38,382 nucleotides of DNA from CAZNLL01 sp964573885 (GTDB taxonomy: Bacteria > Desulfobacterota > DSM-4660 > Desulfatiglandales > Desulfatiglandaceae): positions 1 through 38,382 of the forward strand of contig CAZNLL010000021.1 in the NCBI GenBank assembly GCA_964573885.1. Direction: 5' to 3'. Position 1 is the first letter of the stretch. Each line of letters starts with the position of its first letter. The notes beneath the pieces are model-generated. The model searched no databases. It was not told the origin of the DNA and was given only the letters and a program-made list of their open reading frames with translations. The translations under genes were made by a program, and so were the position numbers. Of this stretch, positions 17,162-25,834 are shown piece after piece.

Positions 17162-18244
17162 ATGACTTATAATATTCGCTCCACACCGCTACAACAGGCC
17201 TTGAAAGAAGGCCGGGGAAGAGACACCTCACACAAAACCCGGCTTCTCGGTCCTCGGCGTTCAACCCCTTCGGCCGATTTTGATTGTTCCATCATCATAC
17301 CTGTCTTTAATATGGTGGAATTCACCCAGATGTGTATCCATTACCTGGCGGAAATGACCCAAGGGCTCAATTATGAGGTCATTATTGTAGACAACGGTTC
17401 CGCGGACGAAACTCCCTCATTCCTGCAGTCCCTTAAAGGGGACGTCCAGGTCATCACAAATTCCTCCAACCGGGGCTTTGCCAAGGCCTCCAATCAGGGG
17501 GCACTCAAGGCAAGGGGCCGCCACCTCCTCTTTTTAAATAACGACACCCTGCCGCAGGGGGGGTGGCTCTCGGAGCTCATGAGCACCCTGGAAGAAAGGA
17601 GCCGCATAGGTATAGCGGGATCAAAGCTTCTCTACCCTGACGGCTCCATTCAGCACGCCGGAATCGCCTTTAACAAAAAGGGGATTCCCTATCTTATCTA
17701 CCAGGGCCTGCACCCCGACCACCCCGCGGTCAACAGGATGAGGGAACTCCAGGCCGTCACCGCGGCATGTATGCTTGTAAGGAAAGACCTTTTCTTTGGC
17801 ATAGGGGGCTTTGACGAGACATACAAAAACGGCCTTGAAGACGTTGACCTCTGCCTGAAGGCAAGGGAGAGGAACTGGAAAATTGTCTACAACCCCTTAA
17901 GCGTTCTCTACCACTTTGAAGAGACAACGCCCGGCCGGAAAAGACATGACGCCCAGAACCTGGCTGCCTTCACCGGCAGATGGAGAGGCAAGATCATTTC
18001 CGATGAGGATAGAATTGCTAAAGAGGACGGGCTCAGGGTGGTCTATGATCGGCAGGGCCGCTTCTATTGGGTATACAACCTAGACTATATCAACCGCCTT
18101 CGGGTGGAGGGGAAAACCCATCAGGCCCTGAGGATACTCAGGGACACCTATCACCTTTTCTCGAAAAACCCCTACATCCCCCAACATGAAAAGGCCCTGC
18201 TGGAAAAGGCGCTTCGCCTGTGCGGGGCCCATGCAGGGGATTAG
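17162..18244 (+). CDS. GT2-family glycosyltransferase (rhamnosyltransferase-like)
   Basis: 360 residues. A GT-A domain begins after about 40 non-conserved residues: CSIIIPVFNMVEFTQMCI, VIIVDNGSADETPSFL, SNRGFAKASNQG, the metal-binding LNNDT near 125-129, and the acceptor-side GGFDETYKNGLEDVDLCLKA. This pattern is typical of GT2 enzymes adding rhamnose or related deoxysugars, but the donor is not proven. It lies 92 bases after the preceding gene; that gap holds no clear promoter, so it is probably the third gene of the rightward operon. The stop falls 2 bases from the stop of the convergent maf gene. Confidence 0.87.
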   Translation: MTYNIRSTPLQQALKEGRGRDTSHKTRLLGPRRSTPSADFDCSIIIPVFNMVEFTQMCIHYLAEMTQGLNYEVIIVDNGSADETPSFLQSLKGDVQVITNSSNRGFAKASNQGALKARGRHLLFLNNDTLPQGGWLSELMSTLEERSRIGIAGSKLLYPDGSIQHAGIAFNKKGIPYLIYQGLHPDHPAVNRMRELQAVTAACMLVRKDLFFGIGGFDETYKNGLEDVDLCLKARERNWKIVYNPLSVLYHFEETTPGRKRHDAQNLAAFTGRWRGKIISDEDRIAKEDGLRVVYDRQGRFYWVYNLDYINRLRVEGKTHQALRILRDTYHLFSKNPYIPQHEKALLEKALRLCGAHAGD

Positions 18245-18246
18245 TG

Positions 18247-20520
18247 TTATGAACTTATTTCGGCTTTGAAGGCCCGGCGGCCCTCTTCAACCACCCTCCG
18301 GGCCTCGTCGGATTGAGGGGATAGACGCTGCCACTTCATGCCTGTAAAAACGGCGTCCGCATGCCGGCTCTCCCTTAAGTACTCTTTGGAAAGCCGGGCC
18401 AGACGTGACGGGTGGCCTTCAAGGCATTTCAGGCATCTTGTCGCATTCCTGTAATGAGGACTTTTGCTCACAACCCTTTTATACCACTTTATGGCCTGTC
18501 TGTAGTACTCCATCTGCCGATAGCAATAGGCAATTCGATAACACGTCCTCACATCCTTCTTGCCTCGGCGGTAGGCCTCAAGAAAGCCGGCCAACGCCTC
18601 CCGATACAGGCCCTGCCGGGCCAGGGCATATCCCAATCGATAAAGGGTCAGGGAGGCTTTTCCTTCCCCCCGCCCGCGGATGGGAACATAGCCCCTTAGG
18701 GCGGGAAGAAGATTGTCCAGGCTCTTGAGAAATATCTGGGAACCCGTCTTCATGGCCTCCAGAAAAATTCGATTTCGCTGGAGGGTCGTCTCCATACGAC
18801 GGTATTCCTCTCCTGTACCCTGGGGGTTCATTTCACGGGAGGCGATCAAGCGGTGCTCTCCCAGTGAAAAGGCGCTCAATTGGTTTTTCGCCTCCTCCAG
18901 TTCGTCGATCTGGCGCGTTATTTCAATATTTCGGGCCGCCTTTTGGAGAATGGTCTCCTTGTCCAGGTTACCCTTGAGGATAAACCCTTCGTAAAGTTCT
19001 GCATTGAGCTGAATCCCTTCCAGGGACAATCCATGAATTTGCGCCATTTCCCTTCTTTTCTTCTCAAGATCGTGCAGTAAACCCGCCCAGTTCACGGAAA
19101 CAGGCCTGCAGGCCTCCCTGAGACGGCCTCTTATGGAGTGCCGGTGGTTACAGTATCGAAAAATAACGCCTTCCAGGGGCATCACCCGGGTCCCCTCAAT
19201 ATGGGCCCCTCCCTCTGTGGCATTGATGCATTCAGCCTCTGTCCGCCTGATCTCGGCCTCAAGAAGTGTCTTTTGCACGCGATATTGTGGGCTGGTGCTC
19301 ACTTCCCCGCCCTTGATGCCCTTCACGGTAACGACCCTTTTCATGGACCCTTTTCGGGGATCGTAGTCAATGGCGTACCCATTCAAGTAGACCCTTTCAC
19401 CAAAGGACAGGTCCTGGCCCACAAAGACGATGGGGTCGCATCCCATGCGCCTGGCCGCACAAAATGCGGTGTAGCCTGCAGATGTCCCTTTGGGCAGAGG
19501 ATTGCCGAAATCACAGTATCGGCTCAACCACTTGATCATCTCATCAGGGGTGGGGGCATATAATCGTTTTTTTTGAAAGAGGGTGGTCATGGGATGAAAT
19601 AGACCGCTTGTATATATCAAGGGGGCGCTGGTTACATCCACAAGCCCTCGCACATGACGAAGGTTCAAGGGTTTTGCATCTGAAGAGACCACCAGGTCTG
19701 GTTCAAACCCGTAGGCCAGTAAAGTGCGAAGGGTCTGGGCAAGGGCGATGGTAACCGCTCTTTCTTTGGTCTTGTGCAGGAGATGGATGTTCTTATGGAG
19801 AGAAGGTCCGGCGGAAATCAGGATCGCAGGCATTCCCGTGAACAGGTCCTTTGTCTGATTGATGGATGAAGAGTGAAGAATATGGCGAATATTCATCAAC
19901 ATATTACTGAGGAAATGGCTCTTGCCGAAGGTCACGGTGTTAAGGCTGATGGTCCTTAAATCCCCGGCAATTTCCACCTCCTTTCGGAAATCTTCATATT
20001 CCCTGGATAGGGCATGACAGTAAGACTCCATGACCACCCGCATCTTGCCGCTCAAGAACTTCTGGGTCATCTCTCCGATTTTGGATTGTATTTTTGCCGG
20101 TTCCGGACGGACAAAGATCAGGGCTTGTCTCTTGATCCATTCGGAAAAGTCCGCATATCTGAAGGCCGTCTTCAACAGGGCGTTTTCAGGTTCAATAACC
20201 AGGACCTTGTGTCCGGGTTCCATACCCTCACATATGGCTCGCGCCAGATATCCCAGGCCGAAGCCGATGAGACAGGAGAAATCCTGCTCAACAAACTCCT
20301 GGCCCTTCAGGGATGCCCTTACAGAGGAAACAGGGTCGGGCACGGGATAGAGCCGAAAGGGATCACCCTGAATGGGGAATACCTCCAGGTTCGGCGGGTT
20401 GCCGTTGCCTTGAATAATGCGATATTTTCCATCGACCCGGCCGCTGTCTATCCATGCCGCAATGGGAGGATCCACTTCCTTTAGCGAATCCATGTTCTTT
20501 TCATAGAGATCCATGGTCAT
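18247..20520 (-). CDS. maf: Maf-type flagellin glycosyltransferase (DUF115) with TPR tail
   Basis: 757-residue motility accessory factor. In Campylobacter, Aeromonas and others, Maf proteins transfer nonulosonic acids from CMP-sugars to flagellin Ser/Thr in the cytoplasm. The N-terminal domain (about 1-170) has CLIGFGLGYLARAICEGM and VLVIEPENALLKTAF. The DUF115 core (about 220-420) has AILISAGPSLHKNIHLLHK, LVVSSDAKPLN, PKGTSAGYTAFCAARRMGC and IVFVGQDLSFG. A TPR-like helical tail follows (about 625-757; GYALARQGLYREAL, RIAYCYRQMEYY). Start ATG overlaps the PseG-like gene by 4 bases, with GAAGGGGAA as SD. It is the last gene of the 18-kb sugar operon and probably the enzyme that uses its product. 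Confidence 0.93.
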   Translation of the reverse strand: MTMDLYEKNMDSLKEVDPPIAAWIDSGRVDGKYRIIQGNGNPPNLEVFPIQGDPFRLYPVPDPVSSVRASLKGQEFVEQDFSCLIGFGLGYLARAICEGMEPGHKVLVIEPENALLKTAFRYADFSEWIKRQALIFVRPEPAKIQSKIGEMTQKFLSGKMRVVMESYCHALSREYEDFRKEVEIAGDLRTISLNTVTFGKSHFLSNMLMNIRHILHSSSINQTKDLFTGMPAILISAGPSLHKNIHLLHKTKERAVTIALAQTLRTLLAYGFEPDLVVSSDAKPLNLRHVRGLVDVTSAPLIYTSGLFHPMTTLFQKKRLYAPTPDEMIKWLSRYCDFGNPLPKGTSAGYTAFCAARRMGCDPIVFVGQDLSFGERVYLNGYAIDYDPRKGSMKRVVTVKGIKGGEVSTSPQYRVQKTLLEAEIRRTEAECINATEGGAHIEGTRVMPLEGVIFRYCNHRHSIRGRLREACRPVSVNWAGLLHDLEKKRREMAQIHGLSLEGIQLNAELYEGFILKGNLDKETILQKAARNIEITRQIDELEEAKNQLSAFSLGEHRLIASREMNPQGTGEEYRRMETTLQRNRIFLEAMKTGSQIFLKSLDNLLPALRGYVPIRGRGEGKASLTLYRLGYALARQGLYREALAGFLEAYRRGKKDVRTCYRIAYCYRQMEYYRQAIKWYKRVVSKSPHYRNATRCLKCLEGHPSRLARLSKEYLRESRHADAVFTGMKWQRLSPQSDEARRVVEEGRRAFKAEISS

Positions 20521-21569
20521 TTCCCCTTCATCAATTCCCGCATTATCTTCCGAAAACCGCTCAAAAAGAGCGCTTTATCCCATGAAGTGAAACCGAACCG
20601 AACCCAACCCTGTCTGAGGAATTCCCTGATGCCCTCGGACTCGTGGGGTGCGCTGGAGAGGGCAAGGAGGGGCTTGTCCAGGTAAAGGAGTTCATACATG
20701 GTCCTCCCCCCGCCGCAAAGGGTCAGGTCGGAACCCAACAACAAGGGGATCAAGGCAGGGGGATTCTTGAGAACTTCGCCCTTTATTTGCCCCCTCTCCA
20801 GGAGGGGGTCTACCCTGTCCCCTTGCTGGTAGCCGGGGCCGAGGACGATAGTAAACCAGACCTCCGGCCATGATTGATTTGACAGGGCACTGAGGACCTT
20901 CACCGTTAAATCACAGGGATCCGACCCCCCAAAGGTGACCACCACATTGAACCATCCGGTTCTTTTTTGAGGTTCGCAAAGACACTCACAAACATCAAAG
21001 ATGAAATACTCGGGCCCCAGCAAATACCGGGAGCGGTTTTCGAAAATGATGGGGGTCCTTGTTTGAGCCAGAATATTGCTGTTAAGAATCACGTCTGCGG
21101 GGGGGGAGATGTAGCGGCTGTCATCAATAAAGATGATCTTTGTCCCCCCTCTTCGCAAATTCCTGTAATAGGATGTATCCGGTTCCGGATACGGCAGGTC
21201 TACCACCAAGAGGTCCGCCCTGAAGTCTTTCACGGCTTTCAACACCCGTGCCTTTTCCCGGTCATTCTCGATGTGAGCCGGCATGGTTATGACCCTTTTT
21301 CCCGCTTTTTTGGCATGACTCACCCCTTCATCATAATCACGCATGAGGAACAAGCTCTCACACCAAAAGCACTGCTGGAATGCACGGGCCATGACCAGGC
21401 ACCTTGACAAATGACCAAAGGAAAGCCCTGGGACACTTCCCGCGTCCACGCGGAAAAGGGCGCGTTTCGGGGCATGGCCCTCTTTGAACAAAGAAACCAT
21501 CCACCGGCCTGTGGAGTTTGCCGGATCGGGTTTCCGGGACGCTTTGACCTCACATGCCCAGGGCGGCAT
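20517..21569 (-). CDS. pseG: PseG-like nucleotide-sugar hydrolase
   Basis: 350 residues, similar to UDP-2,4-diacetamido-2,4,6-trideoxy-beta-L-altropyranose hydrolase, which releases UDP to give the free sugar that the NeuB-type synthase condenses with PEP. The GT-B-like fold shows FRVDAGSVPGLSFGHLSRCL near 39-58, with the catalytic-type His in GHLSRC, then LLVVDLPYPEPDTSYYR, NVVVTFGGSDP, and the donor-side LTLCGGGRTMYELLYL. The ATG at 21569 has a strong AAAGGAGG about 10 bases upstream, inside the preceding gene; an inner ATG at 21500 would start close to the conserved fold. It overlaps its neighbours on both sides. Substrate stereochemistry is uncertain because the dehydratase in this operon is LegB-type. 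Confidence 0.8.
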   Translation of the reverse strand: MPPWACEVKASRKPDPANSTGRWMVSLFKEGHAPKRALFRVDAGSVPGLSFGHLSRCLVMARAFQQCFWCESLFLMRDYDEGVSHAKKAGKRVITMPAHIENDREKARVLKAVKDFRADLLVVDLPYPEPDTSYYRNLRRGGTKIIFIDDSRYISPPADVILNSNILAQTRTPIIFENRSRYLLGPEYFIFDVCECLCEPQKRTGWFNVVVTFGGSDPCDLTVKVLSALSNQSWPEVWFTIVLGPGYQQGDRVDPLLERGQIKGEVLKNPPALIPLLLGSDLTLCGGGRTMYELLYLDKPLLALSSAPHESEGIREFLRQGWVRFGFTSWDKALFLSGFRKIMRELMKGK

Positions 21570-22440
21570 TGCCCTTTTCCTCCTTTAAAGCCATAACCCG
21601 TAAAACCTCCTGGAGATACCGTCTCTGGTGTTTCAGGTCCCATATCCATTCAAAAATTCCCTTCTCCCTCTCATGGAGGAGGAAGCAAATCCGCTGGATA
21701 ATGCAATAAAGCAGGCCGCGCCAGAGGTCCTCATAGCCGATTTCTCTCCCGGGGCTGGTCCTGTTGTATGCACCTACATAGGCCTTGATCTTTTCTTCCC
21801 GAAGCCCAAAAACCCTGTAAGCGGAAAAGGCCACATCTATGATGGGAATGGAAAGGCATGCGGAGTCCAGATCAATGAAAAGGATCTCATTGCCCTTATG
21901 AAGGATGTTTTGAACATGTAAATCCCCGTGGATCACCTGTCGAGGTCTGGCACGAAAAGTCTCTTCACCCTGTTCCAGGATGGGGACCAGGTATGCGTAG
22001 CCATATTTCTTTGCAGCCCCCTTGATATCCGGGACGGCCTTCTGAAAATGGTTATACAAATGGGAGATCCGGGCCGAGCTCAGGACCTGATGAAGCCGGG
22101 CGACCCGCCTGCCCAATGCCTCAGGATTCACCTCCCTGGGCTCGCGGCCCCCCTCTTCTTGCAGGCTCAGAAGGGCATCCCCGTGTTTGACCAAAAGTCT
22201 TCCTCCCTTTGATGGAATGAGGCCAGGAATGAGCCCCACTTCCGCACAACGGGCATAAACCGCCTCCAGGGAGGCATGATTGGGTGAAGCAAGGGGCGAA
22301 TGCCTTTTGAAAACAAGGTTTTTTCCCCTGCCCCTGATAAAGGCAAGGTTGGATCCTCCCTTCATGGAGATACCTTCCACCTTGAGACGGGGGTAATATT
22401 TCTCCAGCAATTCAAGGACCCCGGCCGGTTGAAAACCCAT
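21550..22440 (-). CDS. APH-family small-molecule kinase
   Basis: 296 residues with the aminoglycoside phosphotransferase/choline kinase fold. The catalytic loop HGDLHVQNIL lies near residues 170-179 and is followed by the metal-binding LFIDLDSA. An N-terminal nucleotide-binding region (GISMKGGSNLAFIRGRGKN, LVFKRHSPLA) is present. Relatives in sugar operons phosphorylate hexosamines or their derivatives at C1. Here it may salvage or prime a sugar for the nucleotidyltransferase at 35026, but the substrate is not readable. SD AAAGGG precedes the ATG. It overlaps the PseG-like gene by 20 bases and follows the cytidylyltransferase by 5 bases. Confidence 0.8.
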   Translation of the reverse strand: MGFQPAGVLELLEKYYPRLKVEGISMKGGSNLAFIRGRGKNLVFKRHSPLASPNHASLEAVYARCAEVGLIPGLIPSKGGRLLVKHGDALLSLQEEGGREPREVNPEALGRRVARLHQVLSSARISHLYNHFQKAVPDIKGAAKKYGYAYLVPILEQGEETFRARPRQVIHGDLHVQNILHKGNEILFIDLDSACLSIPIIDVAFSAYRVFGLREEKIKAYVGAYNRTSPGREIGYEDLWRGLLYCIIQRICFLLHEREKGIFEWIWDLKHQRRYLQEVLRVMALKEEKGNAALGM

Positions 22441-22445
22441 TCTCT

Positions 22446-23165
22446 CTAATCCCTTTCCTTTTCAAAGAGGGGAAAAATCCTTTGGGCCAAAAGATAATCC
22501 TCCTCATAATCGATATCCAGGCCATGGGGCCATTCCATCTCGTAAGCCGCTGTATCCTCGGAAAAAAGACTTTTCCGGGTCATGAAGTAGGGGTACTTCA
22601 CGAAGGAAACAGCCCCGTTCGGATAATAGCTTCGCCCGTAATCCCCCGTGCGAACCAGCCCTTCCCAGTTTCGTTGCACCCTGTGGTGTTCAACTTGCAC
22701 GGCCAGTTCCGGCGGGAAAGGGAACCTGGTCACACTTATAAGAGAAAGGGCATCCCGGGAGGTAAAGAGCCTGTAAGCGGAAACAATGTCCCGGGCGGTT
22801 CGAAAGGGATGACAGGGGCTCAGGAAGCAAAGGACGTGAGGTGTGCCCAGGATGCTCCTGTATTTTTCCAGCAGGTACACCCCCACATCTATCATTGAGG
22901 CACGGTCATCCGCCAGGGACGCCGGTCTCCTGTCCACGAGAACATCCTCATCGTTCTCCCGGTTCAACTGGATCGATATCTCTTCATCATCGGTACTGAA
23001 GAGGATCTTTTCAAAGATAGAGGCCTTTCTGGCCGCCTCAAGGGCAATCTTAAAAAGAGGCCTTTCGCCCAAGGCAAGCCTGTTTTTCCCGGGCAGACGC
23101 CTTGAGCCTTTTCTGGCCCCCACAATACAGACGCACTTTCCTCCTTTTGTCGGTTCCCCTTCCAT
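22446..23165 (-). CDS. CMP-nonulosonate cytidylyltransferase (copy 1)
   Basis: 239 residues of the NeuA/PseF/LegF family, which activates a nine-carbon sugar acid with CTP. The CTP-binding loop is VGARKGSRRLPGKN near the N-terminus, followed by LFSTDDEEISI, ADDRASMIDVGVYLL, FLSPCHPFRTARDI, SYYPNGAVSFVKY and HGLDIDYEEDYLLAQ. The start at 23165 (AGGA about 10 bases upstream) gives the normal family length; a longer start at 23252 has no SD and would run into the preceding gene. It follows the NeuB-family gene at 23221-24270 by 55 bases and is paired with it functionally. A second, divergent copy lies at 25911-26639. Confidence 0.85.
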   Translation of the reverse strand: MEGEPTKGGKCVCIVGARKGSRRLPGKNRLALGERPLFKIALEAARKASIFEKILFSTDDEEISIQLNRENDEDVLVDRRPASLADDRASMIDVGVYLLEKYRSILGTPHVLCFLSPCHPFRTARDIVSAYRLFTSRDALSLISVTRFPFPPELAVQVEHHRVQRNWEGLVRTGDYGRSYYPNGAVSFVKYPYFMTRKSLFSEDTAAYEMEWPHGLDIDYEEDYLLAQRIFPLFEKERD

Positions 23166-23220
23166 CGATTCTATTCCTGTCCTTTCCAGAGGAGCGGTAG
23201 CATTCTTAAAAGCCTGTTTC

Positions 23221-24270
23221 TTAATCAAGGTCCTGCCATTGTATGAAGGCATATCTGTTTTTGGGCCGTCTCAGCTTTCTCCCCTGGATGAGATCCCAGT
23301 CTTCCACACCAATCCCCTTGCGGGGACGGCCGAAGGTGATATTTTCCAGGTTGATCTCCTGCCCCGCCCCCAAGTCTTTCGCCGCGGCGCAGGCCATCCT
23401 GTTGCGGTCACGGTACACCTTGGCCTCAGCGGTCAGGGTCCTCTCCCGTCTCCCAAGAGCACTATAGACCTCTTTGACTTTACCCAGCACCTCTTCTAAA
23501 TCACTTGCGGAAATAGACCACCCTCTTTCAGGCTCCGGGGCGAAACGATCCATGGATATAGGCTTTTCCAGCAGGTCGGTTCCAATGGCGGCGGCTGCAT
23601 ATAGCATTTCGTAGCCTTCGTAGTGGTCGGCAATACCCACGGGCAGATCCAGTATCTCCTGGAGTCTGGGGATGACCCGTAGGTCGTGTTGATCAGCCGG
23701 TGCCGGATGTCCGCCGGGGTTATGATTGACAATGATATTTTCAAGGCCGCTCTCCCGCAGGATATTCACGGCCAGTTCCACCTCATACTGGAGAGCGGCA
23801 CCGGTGTCCATAACCACCGGAAGGCCTTTTTGGGCCACATGGCGCAACAAGGGATAGTGGACAATATCCGGGGAGGAAATCTTGACGGCCGCCGCGCCTA
23901 TATGCGCCAGGAAATCAACGGCTGCAAAGTCATGGGCCGTTGACATAAAGGGCAGGGAGAGTTCATCACACCGCTCTTTGATTTTCCGATGATCTTCAAA
24001 ACTCAGTTCATACCTGTCCATGTGGGCCGCCAGGGACTCGGTGACACGCTTTCCCTGAATAGTGTAGGTCACCTTTGCGGAGGGATCGAAGACCATGTTC
24101 TTGCGTTGAAAGGTTTCGGTCTTCACGCAGTGCGCCCCTGCGTTGGCCGCCATTTCCGCCAACTCCAGGGCCACATCCACGCTGCCTCCGTGACAGATGC
24201 CCAGCTCGGCCACAAAGAACGGGGGATTTCCCCGGCCGATGGGATGGTCTCCTATAAAGGCACGCGCCAT
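23221..24270 (-). CDS. NeuB-family nonulosonate synthase (divergent copy)
   Basis: 349 residues with an N-terminal TIM barrel and a C-terminal antifreeze-like/SAF domain (about 285-349; VYRDRNRMACAAAKDLGAG, ENITFGRPRKGI). NeuB-family enzymes condense PEP with an N-acetylated hexose to form a nine-carbon acid. Barrel motifs are present (FFVAELGICHGGSVDVALEL, GAAAVKISSPDI, VVMDTGAALQYEVELAV, DLPVGIADHYEGYEM). Two normally conserved places differ: the NHNG-type motif reads ICHGG and the KFQTF-type motif reads KTETF, so substrate use may differ from the copy at 24581. A hairpin repeat element (24318-24535) lies just upstream. SD AAAGGAG is about 12 bases before the ATG. Confidence 0.83.
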   Translation of the reverse strand: MARAFIGDHPIGRGNPPFFVAELGICHGGSVDVALELAEMAANAGAHCVKTETFQRKNMVFDPSAKVTYTIQGKRVTESLAAHMDRYELSFEDHRKIKERCDELSLPFMSTAHDFAAVDFLAHIGAAAVKISSPDIVHYPLLRHVAQKGLPVVMDTGAALQYEVELAVNILRESGLENIIVNHNPGGHPAPADQHDLRVIPRLQEILDLPVGIADHYEGYEMLYAAAAIGTDLLEKPISMDRFAPEPERGWSISASDLEEVLGKVKEVYSALGRRERTLTAEAKVYRDRNRMACAAAKDLGAGQEINLENITFGRPRKGIGVEDWDLIQGRKLRRPKNRYAFIQWQDLD

Positions 24271-24282
24271 TTTCTGAGGGCT

Positions 24283-24580
24283 CCTTTCTGTATATCGTTT
24301 TTAGTTCTCTAAAACCGGATCATGACATCCTTTCTGCCGTGACTGGCGGGAAGGCTTCGTCTTTTCACGGTTTATCCATGAGGGAAACCCCTGGCCCCGA
24401 GCGAGAGCGAGGGGAACAGCGGGAGGGCCTCCGGCTCGTAGACCTACGGCTCGGAGAGGGCAGAATCCCCCGTGGATAAACCGTAGAAAAAGACCAGCCT
24501 GGGAGCCTCGGAACAAAAGAAAGGATGTCATGATCATCACAAACACTGCAAACAGCTGAAGTGTTACCTTTCTGTATATC
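24283..24580. repeat. 14-bp direct repeats flanking hairpin element copy 1
   Basis: CCTTTCTGTATATC occurs perfectly at 24283-24296 and at 24567-24580, on both sides of the 218-bp hairpin element. They could be a target duplication left by insertion or part of the duplicated unit. Copy 2 has no such direct repeat; instead it is flanked by an 11-bp inverted pair (25570-25580 with 25865-25875). Confidence 0.6.
24318..24535. repeat. 218-bp inverted-repeat hairpin element, copy 1
   Basis: Starts and ends with a perfect 18-bp terminal inverted repeat (24318-24335 with 24518-24535). Further inward GTCTTTT (24359-24365) pairs with AAAAGAC (24488-24494), and CGGTTTATCC (24368-24377) pairs with GGATAAACCG (24474-24483), so most of the element can fold into one long stem. 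The apex holds smaller hairpins, among them GGGAAACCC and one closed by GCGAGAGC, a GNRA-type loop. About 92% identical to copy 2 at 25615-25834, in the same orientation. It carries no reading frame of interest and lies between two NeuB-family genes. It may be a miniature mobile element or an intercistronic RNA structure. Confidence 0.85.
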
Positions 24581-25543
24581 TTAGGGTTGAAGAATTTCCC
24601 TGCTGATCTGGTGAAAAGCGGCCAGATCTTTCTTGATCTCTTTTCCCAACAAGAACACCCTGTCATTGGGGGTAAAATCGGATGTGGGACGGGCGAAGAG
24701 GAAATCGTCTTCCTTCAAACGGTGGCCCTTTTCCAAGTTCCGGGACGCATACACCCCCCTCCTGAAGGCCTGTGCACAGGCCCGGTCAGGGCGTTTGTAA
24801 ATGGCGTCTTTGCTTCCCCGCATCACTTCCATTTCCCGGACATCCTCCACCAAGGCCTTCAACTCCGCCGGTTCCACCGAGTGGTGGTGATCACCGCCCT
24901 GTCTTGTCTTGTCCAAAGTGAAATGGGTCTCTATGAGATCCGCCCCCAGTAAAGCGGCTGCCAGGCACGCCCTGGTTCCGGGGTAATGATCCGAATACCC
25001 TACAGGGATTCGGAAAAGGGACTTGAGAAAGGGGATGGTTTCAAGATTCAAACACCCGGCATCAGCAGGATAGAGGCAAAGGCAGTGCAAAAGGCTTACC
25101 GGCCCGCTGCCCTGCTCTTTCAAAAAAGTCAGTGTCTCCCCGATTTCCGACACATTGGCCATGCCCGTGGAGAGGTAAACGGGCTTGCCCGTTCTTGCGA
25201 TCTCTTCCAGGAGGGCTTTGTTGGTGCAGTCCATGGAGGCCACCTTGAAGGCAGGCACCCCCAGCCGCGTGAGCAGCCCTACACCCCACTTGCTGAAAGG
25301 GGTGGACAAGAAGTCCACACCCCTCTCCTCGGCTGTCGCCTTTAATTGACAGTGTTCTTCCCAACCCATTTCCCCACACTTGATCTGCGCAAAGTGGGGG
25401 GAGCTGTATAGGGCGATATCAAGGGCCCTGAAGGTCTGAAATTTCACGGCGTCCGCACCTGCTTCGGCTGCAGCGGCGATCATTTCCCGGGCGAGTGTCA
25501 TATCCCCTTCGTGATTAAATCCGATCTCAGCAATAAGATACAT
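24581..25543 (-). CDS. neuB: NeuB-family nonulosonate synthase (canonical copy)
   Basis: 320 residues; condenses PEP with a six-carbon N-acetyl sugar to give a sialic, legionaminic or pseudaminic-type acid. The TIM barrel begins MYLIAEIGFNHEGDM with the canonical NHEG and KFQTF (residues 34-38) motifs, then VDFLSTPFSKWGVGLL, FKVASMDCTN, VYLSTGMANVSEI, VGYSDHYPGT and LIETHFTLDKTRQGGDHHHS. The C-terminal SAF-like domain (about 258-318) is shorter but present (FRRGVYASRNLEKG). GGGGACGACC precedes the ATG. Hairpin element copies lie on both sides. The conserved residues make this the more conventional synthase of the two; which acid it makes is not readable. Confidence 0.9.
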   Translation of the reverse strand: MYLIAEIGFNHEGDMTLAREMIAAAAEAGADAVKFQTFRALDIALYSSPHFAQIKCGEMGWEEHCQLKATAEERGVDFLSTPFSKWGVGLLTRLGVPAFKVASMDCTNKALLEEIARTGKPVYLSTGMANVSEIGETLTFLKEQGSGPVSLLHCLCLYPADAGCLNLETIPFLKSLFRIPVGYSDHYPGTRACLAAALLGADLIETHFTLDKTRQGGDHHHSVEPAELKALVEDVREMEVMRGSKDAIYKRPDRACAQAFRRGVYASRNLEKGHRLKEDDFLFARPTSDFTPNDRVFLLGKEIKKDLAAFHQISREILQP

Positions 25544-25614
25544 GGTCGTCCCCTAATGATGACAAATGGTTTATGGAAAGAGTTTCTTTAGTATCATTTC
25601 AGCTCTATGAAACT

Positions 25615-25834
25615 GGATCATGACCTCCTTTCAGCTGTGACTGGCGGGAAGGCTTCGTCTTTTCCAGGTTTATCCATAGGGGAAACCCCTGGCCCCCAGC
25701 GAAAGCGAGGAGAACAGCGGGAGGGCCTCCGGCTCGTAGACCTACGGCTCGGAGAGGGCAAAACTCCCCCGTGGATAAACCTTAGAAAAGACCAGACTGG
25801 GAGACTCGGAACAAAAGAAAGGAGGTCATGATCC
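25615..25834. repeat. 220-bp inverted-repeat hairpin element, copy 2
   Basis: Perfect 18-bp terminal inverted repeat (25615-25632 with 25817-25834). Compared with copy 1, about 17 positions differ. At least two changes are compensatory: an A-T pair in the terminal stem (24327 with 24526) is C-G here (25625 with 25824), and the C-G closing the inner GGTTTATCC stem is A-T here. The GNRA-type loop changes from GAGA to GAAA and stays in the same class. A core of about 40 bases around the apex is identical. The rest of the 367-base gap between neuB and the next cytidylyltransferase (25544-25910) shows only weak flank similarity to copy 1. Confidence 0.85.
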
